Assembly: GCA_949126835.1 (NCBI GenBank)
Contig: OX421499.1
Coordinates: 5,406,295 to 5,470,294 of the forward strand
DNA length: 64,000 bases
Source: Anisus vortex
Taxonomy: Eukaryota; Mollusca; Gastropoda; Planorbidae
Reading direction: 5' to 3'
The notes beneath the pieces are model-generated. The model was not told the DNA's origin and ran no database searches. It saw nothing but the letters and a program-made list of their open reading frames with translations. Position numbers and translations under genes: made by a program. How positions within the stretch are numbered: the first letter of the stretch is position 1; the number at the start of each line of letters is the position of its first letter. Of this stretch, positions 43,776-56,900 are shown in pieces.

Positions 43776-46700
43776 TTATTTTTTCGTTTCTTCAATTTCT
43801 AACGAGGGACTTGTGAACTGGAAGAGTTTGTCATCAAATATTTCTTCAGGCAGCGGCTCTGTTACATCTTCCTCAAACCATGTCGGCATGGGCACTTGAC
43901 CATGGGTCTCCTCGGGCCTGCGCTTTTTGGGAATGGCGGAATCCAAGACCCGGACAAATGAGTGCGGTCTGCCAGGGACTCCCATGCCAGTAACGTACAG
44001 GACATTGTATTTTGTGTTTACTCTCCAGATCTGAGGAGGGTCAAAGGAAAGAAGTGATAACGTGGATTGTATGAAAAATCGTATAAAGTAAAGTAACAGC
44101 ACACTGGCCGAGCGGTAGCACTTTTGACTGGCACACCAAAGGTCCTGGGTTTCAAATTATGGTAAAGGCTAGGATTTGTTTCTGGGTCTGGAGGGTGTCC
44201 CTGAGTCTACCAACCTTTGATGGGTACCTGACATTAGTTGTGGTAAAGTGAAGGCAGATGGGCATCGTGCTGGAATCATCGGAGTGTTTACTGTACCAAT
44301 TTGAAATGTTGTCACTTCCAATGCTTTTAAATTACTTTTTCTTCTTTTTAATTACTACTACCTTTTGTTAAGTAATCTCAAAATTTGAACAACTACTATA
44401 AAAAAAAATCTGATATTAAAATCAACTATTAACTCAACTTTGAAGAAAGGATTATCAGTTTAATCCACGAACTATAGTTGGACAATTCTTTCGGCCGCAA
44501 ATTCCCGTTCTGTAGCGGGACAGGCCGAAAAAATCGTCCGATCGAAATCACGATGAAATAGCAACTTCCAATCCAGTATTTAAAAAAAACTTTAGCCACT
44601 TCCGTTTACTAATAAATAAACTTAAGTTTTTTTTGCTCTTCTGCACGATTTTTATAACTTTGAAGTTATTTTTACGACGATGGTTGTCGAAATAATTTGT
44701 GCTAGCCATTTTAGTAAAATAGAAGTACCATCTGGCTTACGTAATTAATCAATTATGAATATTTAAGTGATCATATAATTGATTCAGAAGATGATTTTTC
44801 AACTACATATGAAAATAATATTAAAATTAGTTTAGTTCCATCTTCTAGTGAGTCGGAAAGCTGAAATCCGGCGTGCCTAGGCCTAGAACTAAATTAGGCG
44901 TCGCCTGAAAATTGATACCCGATAGTACCTATTATTATTGATTGTTGACAACTGTGGCAATTAATTAAAAAAAAAAATGGATGTTTTTCAGTCTTCTAAT
45001 ACTATTTTTTTCATCAAATTAAATGGTTTTAGACTAGCTTTTGTAAATTTTTGTGTTGATTTCTACCTTGTTATGTCCGTGACGTCTCACTTTGTTGTTT
45101 TGACATAATTAGAGATATCGGGACAAATTATTTTTTTCAAAGGCTATTAATAACAGAAATCAGTATAAATAGCAGATTTTCTAAAAGTTAAATAAAATAT
45201 CTATTTTATTCAATAACAATTTTAAATAATGTGCTGATAAAAAAAAGGAGTTAGAGGTACTTGATAAGAAAAAATTTGTTTTCCTTTTTTAAAAATCAAA
45301 ATAGTTTGTTAGATTACCCATTCATTCTACTTTTTAAAAAAATATATACTTTATGGGGTCTAACTATAGTATTAGCACGTCAATAATTACATTTTCAAGG
45401 GTACCCAAAAAGCTCTAAAAAGCTCCCACGCTACAGAAAATTCTACACCACAGTTCGTGGGTTAAAGTTTGGAAATGCCACATAAAGCAGTAAATTACAA
45501 GAGTGGTTGAGACTTACTCTTAGGCCATTGTTTGACTTCATCCTATTACCCATAATGCCAGGCATGTGTTTTCCTTTCCATATACCATCTTTGTCCTGAG
45601 GAGAGAAAAAAATGCAACAAGATAATGATTGATAATAAATTGCAAAATGTCAAATTTACATGAATAGGATGGGGAATGGCGGATGACCATGTTTAGCTGG
45701 TGCACCAAAGGTCCTAGGTTCAAATCCGGTTGTTGGGTCTGGGGGTGTCCCTGGGTATACACAGCTCTGATGGGCACCTGACTTTAGTTGGGGTAAAGTG
45801 CCGGCCACACAATCACCTTGCGTGCCATGGTCACAGAAACTGTTGAACGCTGCTTCACTGGCCCCATGGATCAATTTGGTCAGACAGGACACTATATTTA
45901 CTTACATGGAGAGGAGAAAGCAAGGCAGTGTAGCCACAAGCCCAGAAGAATATATTACTATTACATAAAATCATAAAATTTATGTGCACATTTTTTTATT
46001 AAGAGTGGGGGGGAGGGGGTCTCATATTGAAAAAGCATATACCCGGCAATGACAGGCACAGTGGCCAAGTGGTAGCGCATTCGGCTGGCGTACTAAAGGT
46101 TCTGGGTTTGATTCCTGGTAAGGGAGCTAGAGGGTGTCCCTATCCCTAGATCTAATGAGTACCTGACATTAGTTGGGGTAAGGTAAAGTAAAGGCAGGTG
46201 GGCATTGTGCTGGCCACATAATCCCTTAGTATGTCTTAGCCACAGAAACTGGCAAACACTGTTTCATCTGCCTATGATCAATTTGTTCATAGGAGTACTT
46301 AACTTTTACTTACTTACTAACTCAATCAACTGCCAAGCAGTTAGTTCATGAAAATCCTTTATTAAAGAAAAAGGCCACCACAAAAAAAATAATTTCTTTG
46401 GCTTTACTGCTGGCTGCTAATTAAGCTCAATCCTTCAACACATTCTGACTATTCTCAGCTCTCAGTACAACAAGTTACATCTCAGCTCTTGGTACAATAG
46501 GATTAATCTCAGCTCTCAGTATAATAGGATTAATCTCAGCTCTCGGCACAACAAGATTAATCTCAGCTCTCAGCACAACAAGATTAATCTCAGCTCTCAG
46601 CACAACAAGATTAATCTCAGCTTTCAGTACAATAGGATTAATCCCGGCTCTCAGTACGATAGAAATTATCTCAACTCTTGGTTCAGTAGTGATTTCCAGT

Positions 46701-49700
46701 CTGCCAACAAAAAACAAAAATTGTCATTTTCCAGAAAGCAAAACACACAACTTACACCACCACCTCCAGTAGAGCCCATTTTCCTGTGAGATTTTGTCAC
46801 ACCGTGTGAAGCTGGCATGCCCTTCATACCCCATCTTTTACACACACCTTGGAAACCCCAATCTCTCCTGAAACAGAACAAAAAAGATAGAAGAAATAAT
46901 CTAATTTTTATAACTGGGGGAGAGGGGGGGAGAAAACAAGACAACATTAATAGTATTTAAAAACTTTGGTTGAAAATTTAAACACTGCATGATACCATCA
47001 CGTACAATGTTTAAAGTCAGACGCCCTGGCGGAATAATCTATATCAGTGCTTTCTCAAACAGTGTGGTCGACAGACTAAACTTTGCCATTTGCAGTACAG
47101 TTCATTTTAAGGACACAGACTATAACAAGATGGACAGCTTGCTCCATTCTTTAGATCTCATATGTTGTTGTTTTTTCATGCGCAACCAATTAGGCTGTCC
47201 TCAATGACTTCTACGCTCCCAAGATTGCTTTTAAAATTAAAGGTTTCCGCTGTATACAACCTTCAATTTTAATCTTAACTTTCCATTTAGAAAATCATAG
47301 CGAATTACTAAACCGCAAGTCTAGAGGACTTAGTGCGATCGGAAACTCCGAAACTAAGCGTTTCAAGTTATCAAATAGCAGATATATCAAAGCAAGCAGT
47401 CCATCTTATTATAGTCTTTGATAATAGCAGTTAAAAATGCTATTTGTTACACCTGTTTTTTTAAGTACAAATAGATGTTACTTATATGAGTGCCGTTGCT
47501 CTCTACAGCCTCTTTTTTCGTATACCTTCTTACAACTGGTTTCTCACTACCCCTCTCATTCAACCTAATCACACAGGAATAAGACTTTACACCGACAGTG
47601 ACATTGATTATCAGCACACAAGTCATCACGCCAGACAGCTGGATGTTACAAAGTGTTCCCACATTTAAAGAGAAATCAAGTGTACTCACGTTCTACCTTG
47701 GACATCGACATAGTCGCCAACTTTGAAATGGTTCACAGAGAGTGGCGTGCCTGCAATAGAAGCACAGACAGTGTCATGGATTTAAATAATTTTGTCATCA
47801 AATAGATTTATCAAATGAAACAATTAACGCATGTGGATTGTATGGCCACACTGAAAATGATTTTGTTTAATGAATAAATAATATCCAATACTTTGGTTTT
47901 GTTGATTGATGTATATTTGGTTGTTCATTGGAAACTACCTACTTTGCTAAAGTTTGTAACCTCCAATTGATATTTTAACTAATTAATGTTTACTTTTAAT
48001 TTGACTTAATTGTTAGTTTTTTTTAGCCATTCTGTCCATCAGTTTTATTTTGGATACTAATAGTAGTAACAGTACTAATGGTCAGCTATGACAAATGTCT
48101 GGAAATAAATATAACCAATGGCCTGTTTTAAAATAAGTTTGTAATATCTTTTAACACATAAAGTGCATTTTGTCAAATGAGCCTTGAAGTTCAAGAGATA
48201 CATAATATGCATGATTAATGGTCCAATCAGAAGCAAATGAATATCACAAAAGAAACAAAACCCTATTACCAGGTTGTACTGCAGCATTGGGTGTCACCAA
48301 AAATCTGGTCAGCCACCTCTTGGGAGCCACGCCAGCTTTGATGAAGAGGTTGTTGTAAGGTTTGGAAAACTAAAAAAAAAAGGTAAAAAAAATAACAAAT
48401 TGTAAAAAAAGAAAAAAATATATTTGTGGAAAATAAACACGTCTATCCTAACCCTTTAGCCCTTATTGTTGCAGACCACCCCCTTTACTGATCAACACTT
48501 AATGTTGCAGATATGTTCCTGCTGTTAAAAAGTTTGATAAAGAGAGATTTTATGTTATGTATGACAGGTCTAGAAAAATTAGCTGCGGCGGCAGGTAAAA
48601 CGCGTTTCCTGAAATTCTTAGCTCGGTTTATTAAATATTTATAAAGATTTTTTTTTAAATTAAAAAATAAGTCAGTTTAATTTTCCAGTAGAATTACAAA
48701 CGCGGGTAAAACAAAAATACAGAAATACTTTTTATTATTATTTTATACACATTTTTTTATCTACCCACCACCCCAAGGTTTTACATAGTTAACTCCATTC
48801 ATTCTCTTAAGGCTACGATGGAAGTAGAAGAGCAGACTGGTATCAAGGGTAACTGCAGACTGGTATCAAGGGTAACTGCAGACTGGTATCAAGGGTAACT
48901 GCAGACTGGTATCAAGGGTAACTGCAGACTGGTATCAAGGGTAACTGCAGACTGGTATCAAGGGTAAATTTGTCTAGAACTAAAAGGAACAGTGTTACGA
49001 ATATCGGTCATAGAGGAACGACGTAATAAGGCATTGACCTCTTAACAAGTGCGTATAAGAGTCCAAGGTTTGACCTTTGTGCCCTGAGGGCAGTTTAAAT
49101 AAAATAATTCGTCCAGCCCCGTGGAAATTGGAGGATAATTCTGGATCGCAGTATTCTATCGAGCAGGAGATTAAAATGCGTATTAAGACCCTGTAGAACC
49201 TTCGATAATAGTTTTCTTTGTAAAGTCCCTACCTTCTTAAAGTTAGTTCAGTTTGAAAGTTTGTAGAGTGAAGTCGCTATATTGATACTTGTATATTTTA
49301 TGCCATTTAATGAAATACTTATGTTGCCATCAGTTGATGCATTTATTTAAAGTTTATATTGAGTCTACAATTTAAATAAAATTGTTTAGCTTGGGCTACA
49401 GATTAGCAGAAATCTAGAGACTTCTAATAAAGATACAACTATACATTGAATCCGATTTAACGAGTCGTAATAATAGTCATCATAGTGACAGTCCATAACA
49501 ACAGGAAAAAAAGGATGATACCTTGTTTTCATTTTGCAAATGACTTTGAAATTAAATGTGTATTTAAGAATTAGCATGAAAAGGTTAATAGTTCAAGTTA
49601 ACAACACTAAAAAAAATGGGGTGTTCGTCTAGAAATGTTAAAGATTTTCTGTGGATTTCTGTCACTTTTGACTTTCCCCCGGATGAAGGGGAAACACTTA

Positions 49701-52700
49701 TCTAGAAAAAAGCCCGGACTAGACAATTATAGTCCCAATGACCTTATGGTAATTTCACAGCAAAAACCACATTGAAAATGTTTTATAGTTCATGTTCTAG
49801 AATGAAGTTAAAATCATAGACGCATGAAGTACCTGTCTGGGATCACAGCTTAAGGCTCCAACAATCTGTAGACCAAATCTCTGGCCCTGGTGCGGCTTGT
49901 GGCTTGGGTATGTTGCATAGAGCTCAGGAGGTATATAGTTGATCACGTGATTGTCCAAAACCTACTCAAAGAAGAGAATATATACTTATAGAAAACTGAG
50001 CATTAAGGTATAAAATAGGCACAAAATTGTACTTTAATACTGTTTTAGGGGGGGGGGGGGTCGGTGGGCGAGGTCCGGTGGGTGTTCCTGAGTCCACTTA
50101 GCTCTGATGAGTGCCTGACTTTTATTTGGGGTGAAGTAAAGGCGGCTTGGTATTGTGCTGGTGAGCGCTGCTTAACCAGCCCCAAATTGGATCAAATTGG
50201 TCAGACATTGCTTTTGAAGCTTTTATTGCTGTTTTTAGAGTATCCTATCAAAGATTGTATGCACAGAATCTGAGTCATAAGCAGATTTCCTTTTTTTACT
50301 ATTTATATTTAAAACCCATCTGAACTAAAGGATGTCATGCAGTGGACACATACATTTTATAAAACCCTTTAAAGAACCCAAGCTTTAGGACATTTTTAAA
50401 AAGAAATGTAATAATTCCAGAAGCTCCTGAAATTCCAGGAGGGCCCAAGAATTCAATTTAAATCCAATCCATTTAATATTGGACAATCAATCATTTGAAT
50501 GGCGTTTTATGAGGTTAATATTTGACAATCAATCATTTGAATGGCGTTTTATGAGGTTAATATTTGACAATCAATCATTTGAATGGCGATTTATGAAGCG
50601 AAGAAAAAAACAAACAAATATGACAGTGCACGATTGAGTAATATTCAACAATGAAGTATGCAGGACATTACCTGAAGTAAAGTAACCATGAAAGGTTTCC
50701 CTTCTTTGGTCCACTGTAACATGGCGCCCAACTTTAAGGCCAGCACTCCTGTTCTTCGAGTCCTATACACACAACAAAGAAAAAAGAAACATCAACGGCT
50801 CCCTCACATTGAAATACTTCAACAATAACTAATGAAAGATGACTTTTAAATAATAAATGACTTAGTAATAATTACAAGCACAGTAATTGATACTGACATC
50901 ATATCAATACGATATTGTATTTAAGTATTTATGGGGCATGGTGGCGGAGGGGCAGCGCATTTGGCAGGCGCGAGGAAAGGTATGGGTTTGAATCCTGGTG
51001 AAGGCTAGTACCTGCTCCCAGGACTGGAGGGTGTCCCCGAGTCTAGCCAGTTCTTGAGGGTTACCTGATAATAGTTGGGGGTAGAGTAAAGAGGGCTGGG
51101 CATTGTGCTGGCCACACAATCCCCCTAGTATGCAGTGGCCACAAAAGGTATCTGGCAGCATATTGTGCAGTTTCTGTACATAAAGCACTATGATCGTACT
51201 AGTTGACTTGTGGACTGGGGTGTGTACATACAAAGGTTGTGTTTGTATATTAAAAGAAAAAACTGCAAGATCAACAATATAAAAAAACAATAGAACATAT
51301 CATGCAGTATACAACTACAGTATATACAAAATGATAGACTGCTCAGGGATCCCTCATCCAAAAAACCTATGAGCCCATTTGACACAAGGAGAAAAAGTAT
51401 AACGAAGGGAAATAACTCCATTTGGGGGGGGGGCACAGTCTTTAAGGCCAACTGAAGATGTTTTTCTCAAAGGGATGAGATTTGGGATAGCCCCATACCT
51501 ATGTATAGGGGGAATGGTAGCCGAGCGGCAGCGCGTCCGACTGGCGATCTGAAGGTCCTAGGTTCGAATCCTGGTGGAAGCTAGGATTTTTGCCCAGCAT
51601 TGTGTTGGCCACACATCCCATTGTACTGTGGCCACAGAAACTGGTGAATCCTGCTTCACCAGCCCTATGATCAGTTTGGTCAAAAGGGTACTTTACTTAC
51701 ATAAGTGGTGTTTTGCAGGGGGAAAAAATAAATAAAGCATGACCCACTAAACCTATATTTAACCATTTTGTCAAAAATAAGAACTGAAAAAAAAATTCCT
51801 ACAAAAATGGCAATATGAATTTTTCCTACACAAGTTGTCAATTAATAAAGCCACATCCTTTCGGTGCTGAAAATCTTAAACATTCCATATGGTTACGGGA
51901 TGTTGAATTATTTTTTTTCAACATAAAAAAACAACAACACACATTTAAGAGAACTAATTACTTAAAAGTTATGTTTAATGTTTTCTATAAATGATTTTAT
52001 TAGCATTTAGCATACTGAATACACTATTTACTATCAAAATCAACTATTCACTTGGACTTTTAAACTGTCCCAGTCTTTTATTATTGCTAGCTTTAGTTTG
52101 AAAATAAATTCATTTAAGTTTATAAGGACATGCACATTAGGCACATTGACACTATGTTTCTGAGGAAGTTTCCAGTAAAGTTACTTTAATATGTCTGTCT
52201 CAATTTGTAAAACAGCCTAGGGGTCCATGGAGAATGAACTAAGATTGATACATAAACTACTCAAAGAAATCATACATGTTGATTCGTTACATACACATAC
52301 TTTAAAAGGTGAATAAACTACTTTTCAAAATTACCCTTTGGCGTATGGATTCCTATCCCATGGTGCATCTTTCAATGGGCTCTCACTATTTATAGCGTAT
52401 TTTTCAATGATCACATCTTTGATGAACTGTTCGTTGCTTGTGATTAGATTCTCATCTGTCTTCTGGGTCCATTTTCTGACATGCCAAGGCTTGCGTATGG
52501 AAGGCCTCACAAAAAACCTCGGAAAACGCCTGTGCCTTACTTGCTGTACAGAAACGTAGCTGGAATAAAAATGTTCTACAGTTGTCATATTTTACAGTGG
52601 TATGATTCTTATGTTTCATAAAAAAATTTGTTCTTATTTTATTTGAATATATTGAATGGTTTGATACGTTTTGTAGACATTTTGAATAAACCCTAGATCA

Positions 52701-53589
52701 TTTATATAAACGGTTGTGTTCTCACTAAAAGTAAAAAAAAAAGGACAAAAAAAAAGACAAGACAGGAATATATTACTTAACTTGCCCTTGCTCTTAAGAT
52801 TTACTATAGTTTTCGGACATTTTTGACAATGCAAAAAAAATTTTTTTTAAAATTAATTGCAAACTGTTCACATGGACACATGCAATAAATTTTATAAAAT
52901 CAGTAGTCAGTAGGCCTACATCCATGGCTTTTTTTTATTGAGTTTTTAATAACTTTTTTCCCTCACTATTTCTAAAAAGTCTAAATTAAATCCCAGATTT
53001 TCTCTCTAAGTCTAAGGTCTAAAGTCTAAGGATTTAAAAAATTCCTGTCTTGTTTTTTTCCCAACAGTATGATAGTATGAGACCTGGTATTTCATGTAGA
53101 AACAAAAATGAAATGTCATTGCCATTGGAGAGCTTTTAAGTAGAGTAGGCCTACTAACTCTAACTCTGAGAATCTAACTCTAAGTCTGAAGTTAGTATTC
53201 GTCTATTAGTAATATTAGTATTAGTAGTAGTAGTAAGAGTAAGAGAGTTTAGATTTAGATAGAGTTAGAAGTTAGAGTTTAGAGTAGAGTGATAGAGACT
53301 TGAGCGTCACTAGATCTAGATCACTAGAGTTAGAGTGACTAGTAGAGTGACTAGTGACTAGAGACCTCCTAGTCCTAGAGTTGAGTTGAGTTTAATAAGT
53401 TTAAGAGAGCTTGCCTGGACGAAAAGACCACTAGGCTTATTTATCTTAAAGTGCAAACATTATGGTAAAATCATTATAATTATAAAAAAGATACCTTGTT
53501 GGAAGAAGAGACGCAACAGTTACATTGCTTCCAAGTAATGTTGTACACGAAGGTCGCAGAATGCAAGATATGAGTGACTTGGAAGCCAT
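43776..53589 (-). CDS. MRPL3: Mitochondrial ribosomal protein L3 (uL3m), nine exons, complete
   Basis: Nuclear-encoded core protein of the mitochondrial large ribosomal subunit. Exons in gene order: 53495-53589, 52335-52559, 50672-50762, 49833-49961, 48270-48369, 47690-47750, 46756-46867, 45518-45595, 43776-44030. All junctions fit GT-AG and phases add up to 1146 nt (381 residues; human protein 348). The first 30 residues (MASKSLISCILRP...) are basic and hydroxylated, as in a mitochondrial presequence. Family blocks follow in order: TRRTGVLALKLGAM, TLLQVLDNHVINY, GTPLSVNHFKVGDYVDVQG, WGFQGVCKRWGMKGMPASHG with THRR-like TKSHRK, MPGIMGNRMKSNNGLRIWRV, and NVLYVTGMGVPGRPHSFVRV. An acidic C-terminal tail ends EIEETKK. 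Exon 7's GT donor follows a GGTGGTGGT run and could slip by codons. Identification rests on motif order across the whole protein. Confidence 0.95.
44097..44310 (+). repeat. SINE in MRPL3 intron 8
   Basis: ACTGGCCGAGCGGTAGCA head and GGTTTCAAATTATGG in place of the B box. The tail is degraded after GTGCTGGAATCATCGG. Confidence 0.82.
44464..45461. mobile_element. piggyBac-like MITE, 998 bp
   Basis: TTAA at 44460-44463 and 45462-45465 flank inverted ends TCCACGAACTATAG and CCCACGAACTGTGG (read inverted). There is no transposase frame. The TTAA duplication and short ends fit a non-autonomous piggyBac-type element in MRPL3 intron 8. Confidence 0.75.
45668..45900 (+). repeat. SINE in MRPL3 intron 7
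   Basis: Tail well preserved (ATGGTCACAGAAACTG, GAACGCTGCTTCACTGGCCC). The head is mutated, and the body carries a deletion after GGTTCAAATCCGG. Confidence 0.82.
46048..46318 (+). repeat. SINE in MRPL3 intron 7, second copy
   Basis: Head GGCACAGTGGCCAAGTGGTA, B box GGGTTTGATTCC, tail GCCACAGAAACTGGCAAAC. Same orientation as its neighbour at 45668. Confidence 0.85.
46455..46690. repeat. 27-bp tandem repeat, about 8 copies
   Basis: Units with TTAATCTCAGCTCTCAG and TACAATAGGA or CACAACAAGA. Because 27 is a multiple of three, a minus-strand frame stays open (RAEINPIVL repeats) without being a gene. It lies in MRPL3 intron 7, next to exon 7. Confidence 0.95.
48838..48970. repeat. 23-bp tandem repeat, six copies
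   Basis: Unit GACTGGTATCAAGGGTAACT plus GCA, nearly identical copies, in MRPL3 intron 4. Confidence 0.95.
48975..49825. other. MRPL3 intron 4, rest
   Basis: No repeat or coding content that I can support. Confidence 0.45.
50063..50215 (+). repeat. SINE fragment beside a G run
   Basis: The body from GGTGTTCCTGAGTCC to CCAGCCCCAAATTGGATC is present. The tRNA head is replaced by a run of G residues at 50047-50060. Confidence 0.7.
50482..50600. repeat. 42-bp tandem repeat, three copies
   Basis: Unit GACAATCAATCATTTGAATG followed by GCGTTTTATGAGGTTAATAT. Confidence 0.93.
50933..51150 (+). repeat. SINE in MRPL3 intron 2
   Basis: GGGGCATGGTGGCGGAGGGG head, GGGTTTGAATCCTGGTGAAG B-box region, tail to AGTGGCCACAAAAGG, where it is truncated. 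Confidence 0.88.
51509..51710 (+). repeat. SINE in MRPL3 intron 2, deleted body
   Basis: Head GGTAGCCGAGCGGCAGCGCG and B box GGTTCGAATCC are intact. TTTTTGCCCAGCATTG joins head to tail, omitting about 80 bp of body. Confidence 0.88.
51715..52330. other. MRPL3 intron 2, no feature recognised
   Basis: AT-rich intron sequence without repeats known from elsewhere in the window. Confidence 0.45.
52560..53494. other. MRPL3 intron 1
   Basis: Contains a cryptic simple region (AGAGTTAGAGTGACTAG-type words at 53200-53400). No gene. Confidence 0.6.
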
Positions 53590-53953
53590 CTTTAATTTTG
53601 TATAAGGCTGAGATACTTCCGCTTTCGCTTTTAGTTACTAAGATCTGGAACATTATATAATCTGTAGTTATATTAAATTATATGAAAGTTTCCATTACAT
53701 TTTACTTCTGATTATTTTTTCTACAGATCTCATGATATAACTTTAGAAAATAAACAAATTAATATTTCATAATGTTTCAACAATGCGAAGTAAAAGAAAA
53801 TATATTTAAAAAGTTTTCTCCGAAATAGCATTTTACGACTTAATTTGATATTTGGAAAAAAAATAAATACATTTGTATAATAACATGGCATCTACTGCTT
53901 GATAAATACTTTGTAAACAAAGTTCTTTACGCAATTTTCAATTTGTAAAAATT
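53590..53953. promoter_or_regulatory. Putative bidirectional promoter of MRPL3 and URI1
   Basis: The two start codons face away from each other across 364 bp. ACTTCCGC at 53615-53622 is, on the other strand, GCGGAAGT, a match to the ETS/GABP core often found at mitochondrial protein promoters. It lies 26 nt from the MRPL3 ATG, so it may be in the 5' UTR. No TATA box is placed consistently for either gene. Shared regulation is inferred from spacing. Confidence 0.6.
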
Positions 53954-56900
53954 ATGGAGCCAAAACATCTGTCAAGATTACAAGAAGAACAAATAAATGC
54001 TATTGAGGACACAAAACGAAAGATTGAACAACTGTAATTAGTTATTTAATTTAAATTATTTAGTATTTAGTTAGGAATTTACCCTTAGTTAGGCCCACAT
54101 TTACATTATTAGATTCTAGAATTCTACTTCTAATTTTAAATTTATGATTTTAGAGACATGTTTAGTTTTACATTACTTTTGTCAATTATGGTATGGGGTA
54201 TGCTTATTTTACTAATTATAATACTTATATAATATACTTAAGTTAAACTGACTTGCATACTATAAATTTACTATAATATAGGTCATATAGTCTATAGTCT
54301 ATTGTATCTAGATCTATTTGAAAAAGAAGCTATACTTTGGACCAAATTTATCATAGGGCCGGTTAAGCAGCATTCAGATTCTGATTCACCAGTTTCTGTG
54401 GCCACGGCATACTAGGCCTGCACAATGACCAGCCACCTTACTTTACCCCAATTAATGTCCGGCACCCATCAGAGCTGGGTAGACTCATGGACATGTGCAC
54501 CCACCAGTCCCATGTAAAAAATCCTAGCCTTCACCAGGATTTGAACCCAGAACCTTCGGATGCCCAGTCAAGCCCCTTGAGGCGCTATATTAATAAAAAA
54601 AAACGCCTTGAAATATAGATTAGTTCATTTACAGTGTTCTGTTTCCCAGGGAACAGTTCAAAGAAGACTACACAAGTCTACAGAATAGACTGACGACGCT
54701 TCCGGATAAATTGTCTCATGACATAATGGTAATAATACACATAATAATAATGGACATAATAGTTAATATAAAAGTATTACGACTAATGTAAATTACAAGT
54801 AGATGATGCTTAGTGCAGTACATTATAAACAGAGCTTTGTCACAGAAAAAAAGTTAACTACATTGACAAACAATTTTTTATTTTGCTTTTACACTGAGTG
54901 GGGTTACAGCTGATAGTTATTTGTTTAGAATATGCTGATGACTCGTGTGACCATTCTTTCCGTCTGCCAGGTTCCCTTAGGAAAGCTGGCTTTCATGCCA
55001 GGAAAGATGGTGCACACGAATGAAATTCTGGTGTTGCTAGGAGACAACTGGTTTGTGGAAAGATCTGCTAGTCAAGCTGTTGGCATAGCTCACAGAAGAA
55101 TTGAAGGTACCATATCAGGAACTGATTGGAGGGAAATTATTGCAGTGTAATTTATAAATGTGAAATAGCTCATAGTTTTTTGTTTTCATTATCAGTTATT
55201 CTTGTTGATTCATATGGCCAGTGAAGCAGCGTTCACCTATCTTATATGTCTCGTTAAAATACTAGACGAGCCATCCGGGTTTAAAGTCCAGGGCCTAGGG
55301 TGTAAAGGGGGATATCAAAGTGGGAACACTTAGATCCTGTCTGAGACTAGCCACCCTTCCACATGCACTACTCTGCTACTCCCCTTCTACGGATTTCCCC
55401 CGATCATTAACGCTGCTCAGCTGCCCGTAGGCACAAATTCCAGACTAAAGGCCTGAACATCCAGGCTGTTGCGCACATGTCCTCCTTTCCTCCCATTCCT
55501 GGGGGCTCTCAAAGTGCAGGGGCTGTCTCTCATGTGTTAGCCCTCAGGTGTATGCTTGAGTGCAGCGTTTACCAGTTTATGTCGCAACGGACATACTAGG
55601 GGAATGTGGGGCCAGCACAACGCCCAGTTGTCTTTATTCTTGCCCCAACTAATGTCAGGCACCCAACATAACTGGGTGACTCGGGGACACCCTCCACATC
55701 ATGGAACAAATCCTAGCCTTCACCAGGATTCAACCCCCACCGTGTCCCATACATAACAGTTATTCTATCAAATGGGAAATTAGTGGTCTAGAGACAACAC
55801 TGAACACTTTCAGATTGCCATTCCAAAGTTCTCTGGTTCAAAACTAGGTTAAACATAAGTTTAACTAGCCAGCTTTGATGGGTACTTTACATTTAATCGG
55901 GGATAAGTAAAGTCACATGGGTATTAAAGCTGGCCCTACAATCCATAAGTATACCATAGCCATGTAAACACTGGTTAACTTTGCTTCACTCTGCCTATAG
56001 ACCATAGGTTCTCAACCTTTTTCGGCTCACCACCCCCTCTTACAATTTTTTTCCGCTCACCGCCCCTCACCCCCCCCCAACTTTCTTTTAGCGCCCACTC
56101 ACTCCGCCCATCTGGACTATAGACTTCCGCAATTTTTTTTAGGGGAGCTAGACATTTTGTTTGATTAATTATCTTTAAAAAAACTGAAAAGGAATCATTT
56201 TGTAAGAATTTTTAATAGATAAAAAAATTGCCTTAACAAAAGGTTTAAATAAATCAATATTAATGTGAATCGTTTGCCTTGTGTGTTGCTAGCAATTTGG
56301 CTATTTTTGTTTCATTTTGTTATATTACAAAACAGAACTTGTAATTGAATCAAATATTGAATCTAAAAAATCACATCTTTTTTTAGTTAAAGGGAGATAA
56401 TTAGCCCGTTTTATATGAGCTATTATTTCTTTTTTTTTTTCTTTTACAAAAATTTAATGGCTCACATTTATAACTTTGAAATGATCAAACTGTAAAAAGT
56501 ATTTGAAAATTATATAAATATTATATGACTAAATAAATTATATGTATATTTTCAAGCATTACAATAACTACCCAGTTTGTATGATTACTAATTATCTCTA
56601 CCGCTTTACCATAATGTTCTTCCGGATGTAGGTTAGTAAAACACTTTTAAGACATCTCAGTTAAAAAAAAGATGAAAAAATATAATTAATAATAGCAGAT
56701 GCTAAAGCGACAATGATCGGTCAGCATAGTTGATGGTTCGGTGAACCAACCACAGGACCAGCCGGCCGCACACTATATTTGCCAAATACAGACCCCTATT
56801 TCATCGAAAAGTCATTGCGATTCTTATTTCTTATTAATATAATAATATGTATGCTTACTGTTGGGGATATCAGATATTTAGCAGCACTTGCGTTTACATA

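Noticed and set aside
46475..46717. Repetitive frame with RAEINPIVL units
   Set aside because: A 27-bp tandem repeat keeps any frame open; it is intronic in MRPL3.
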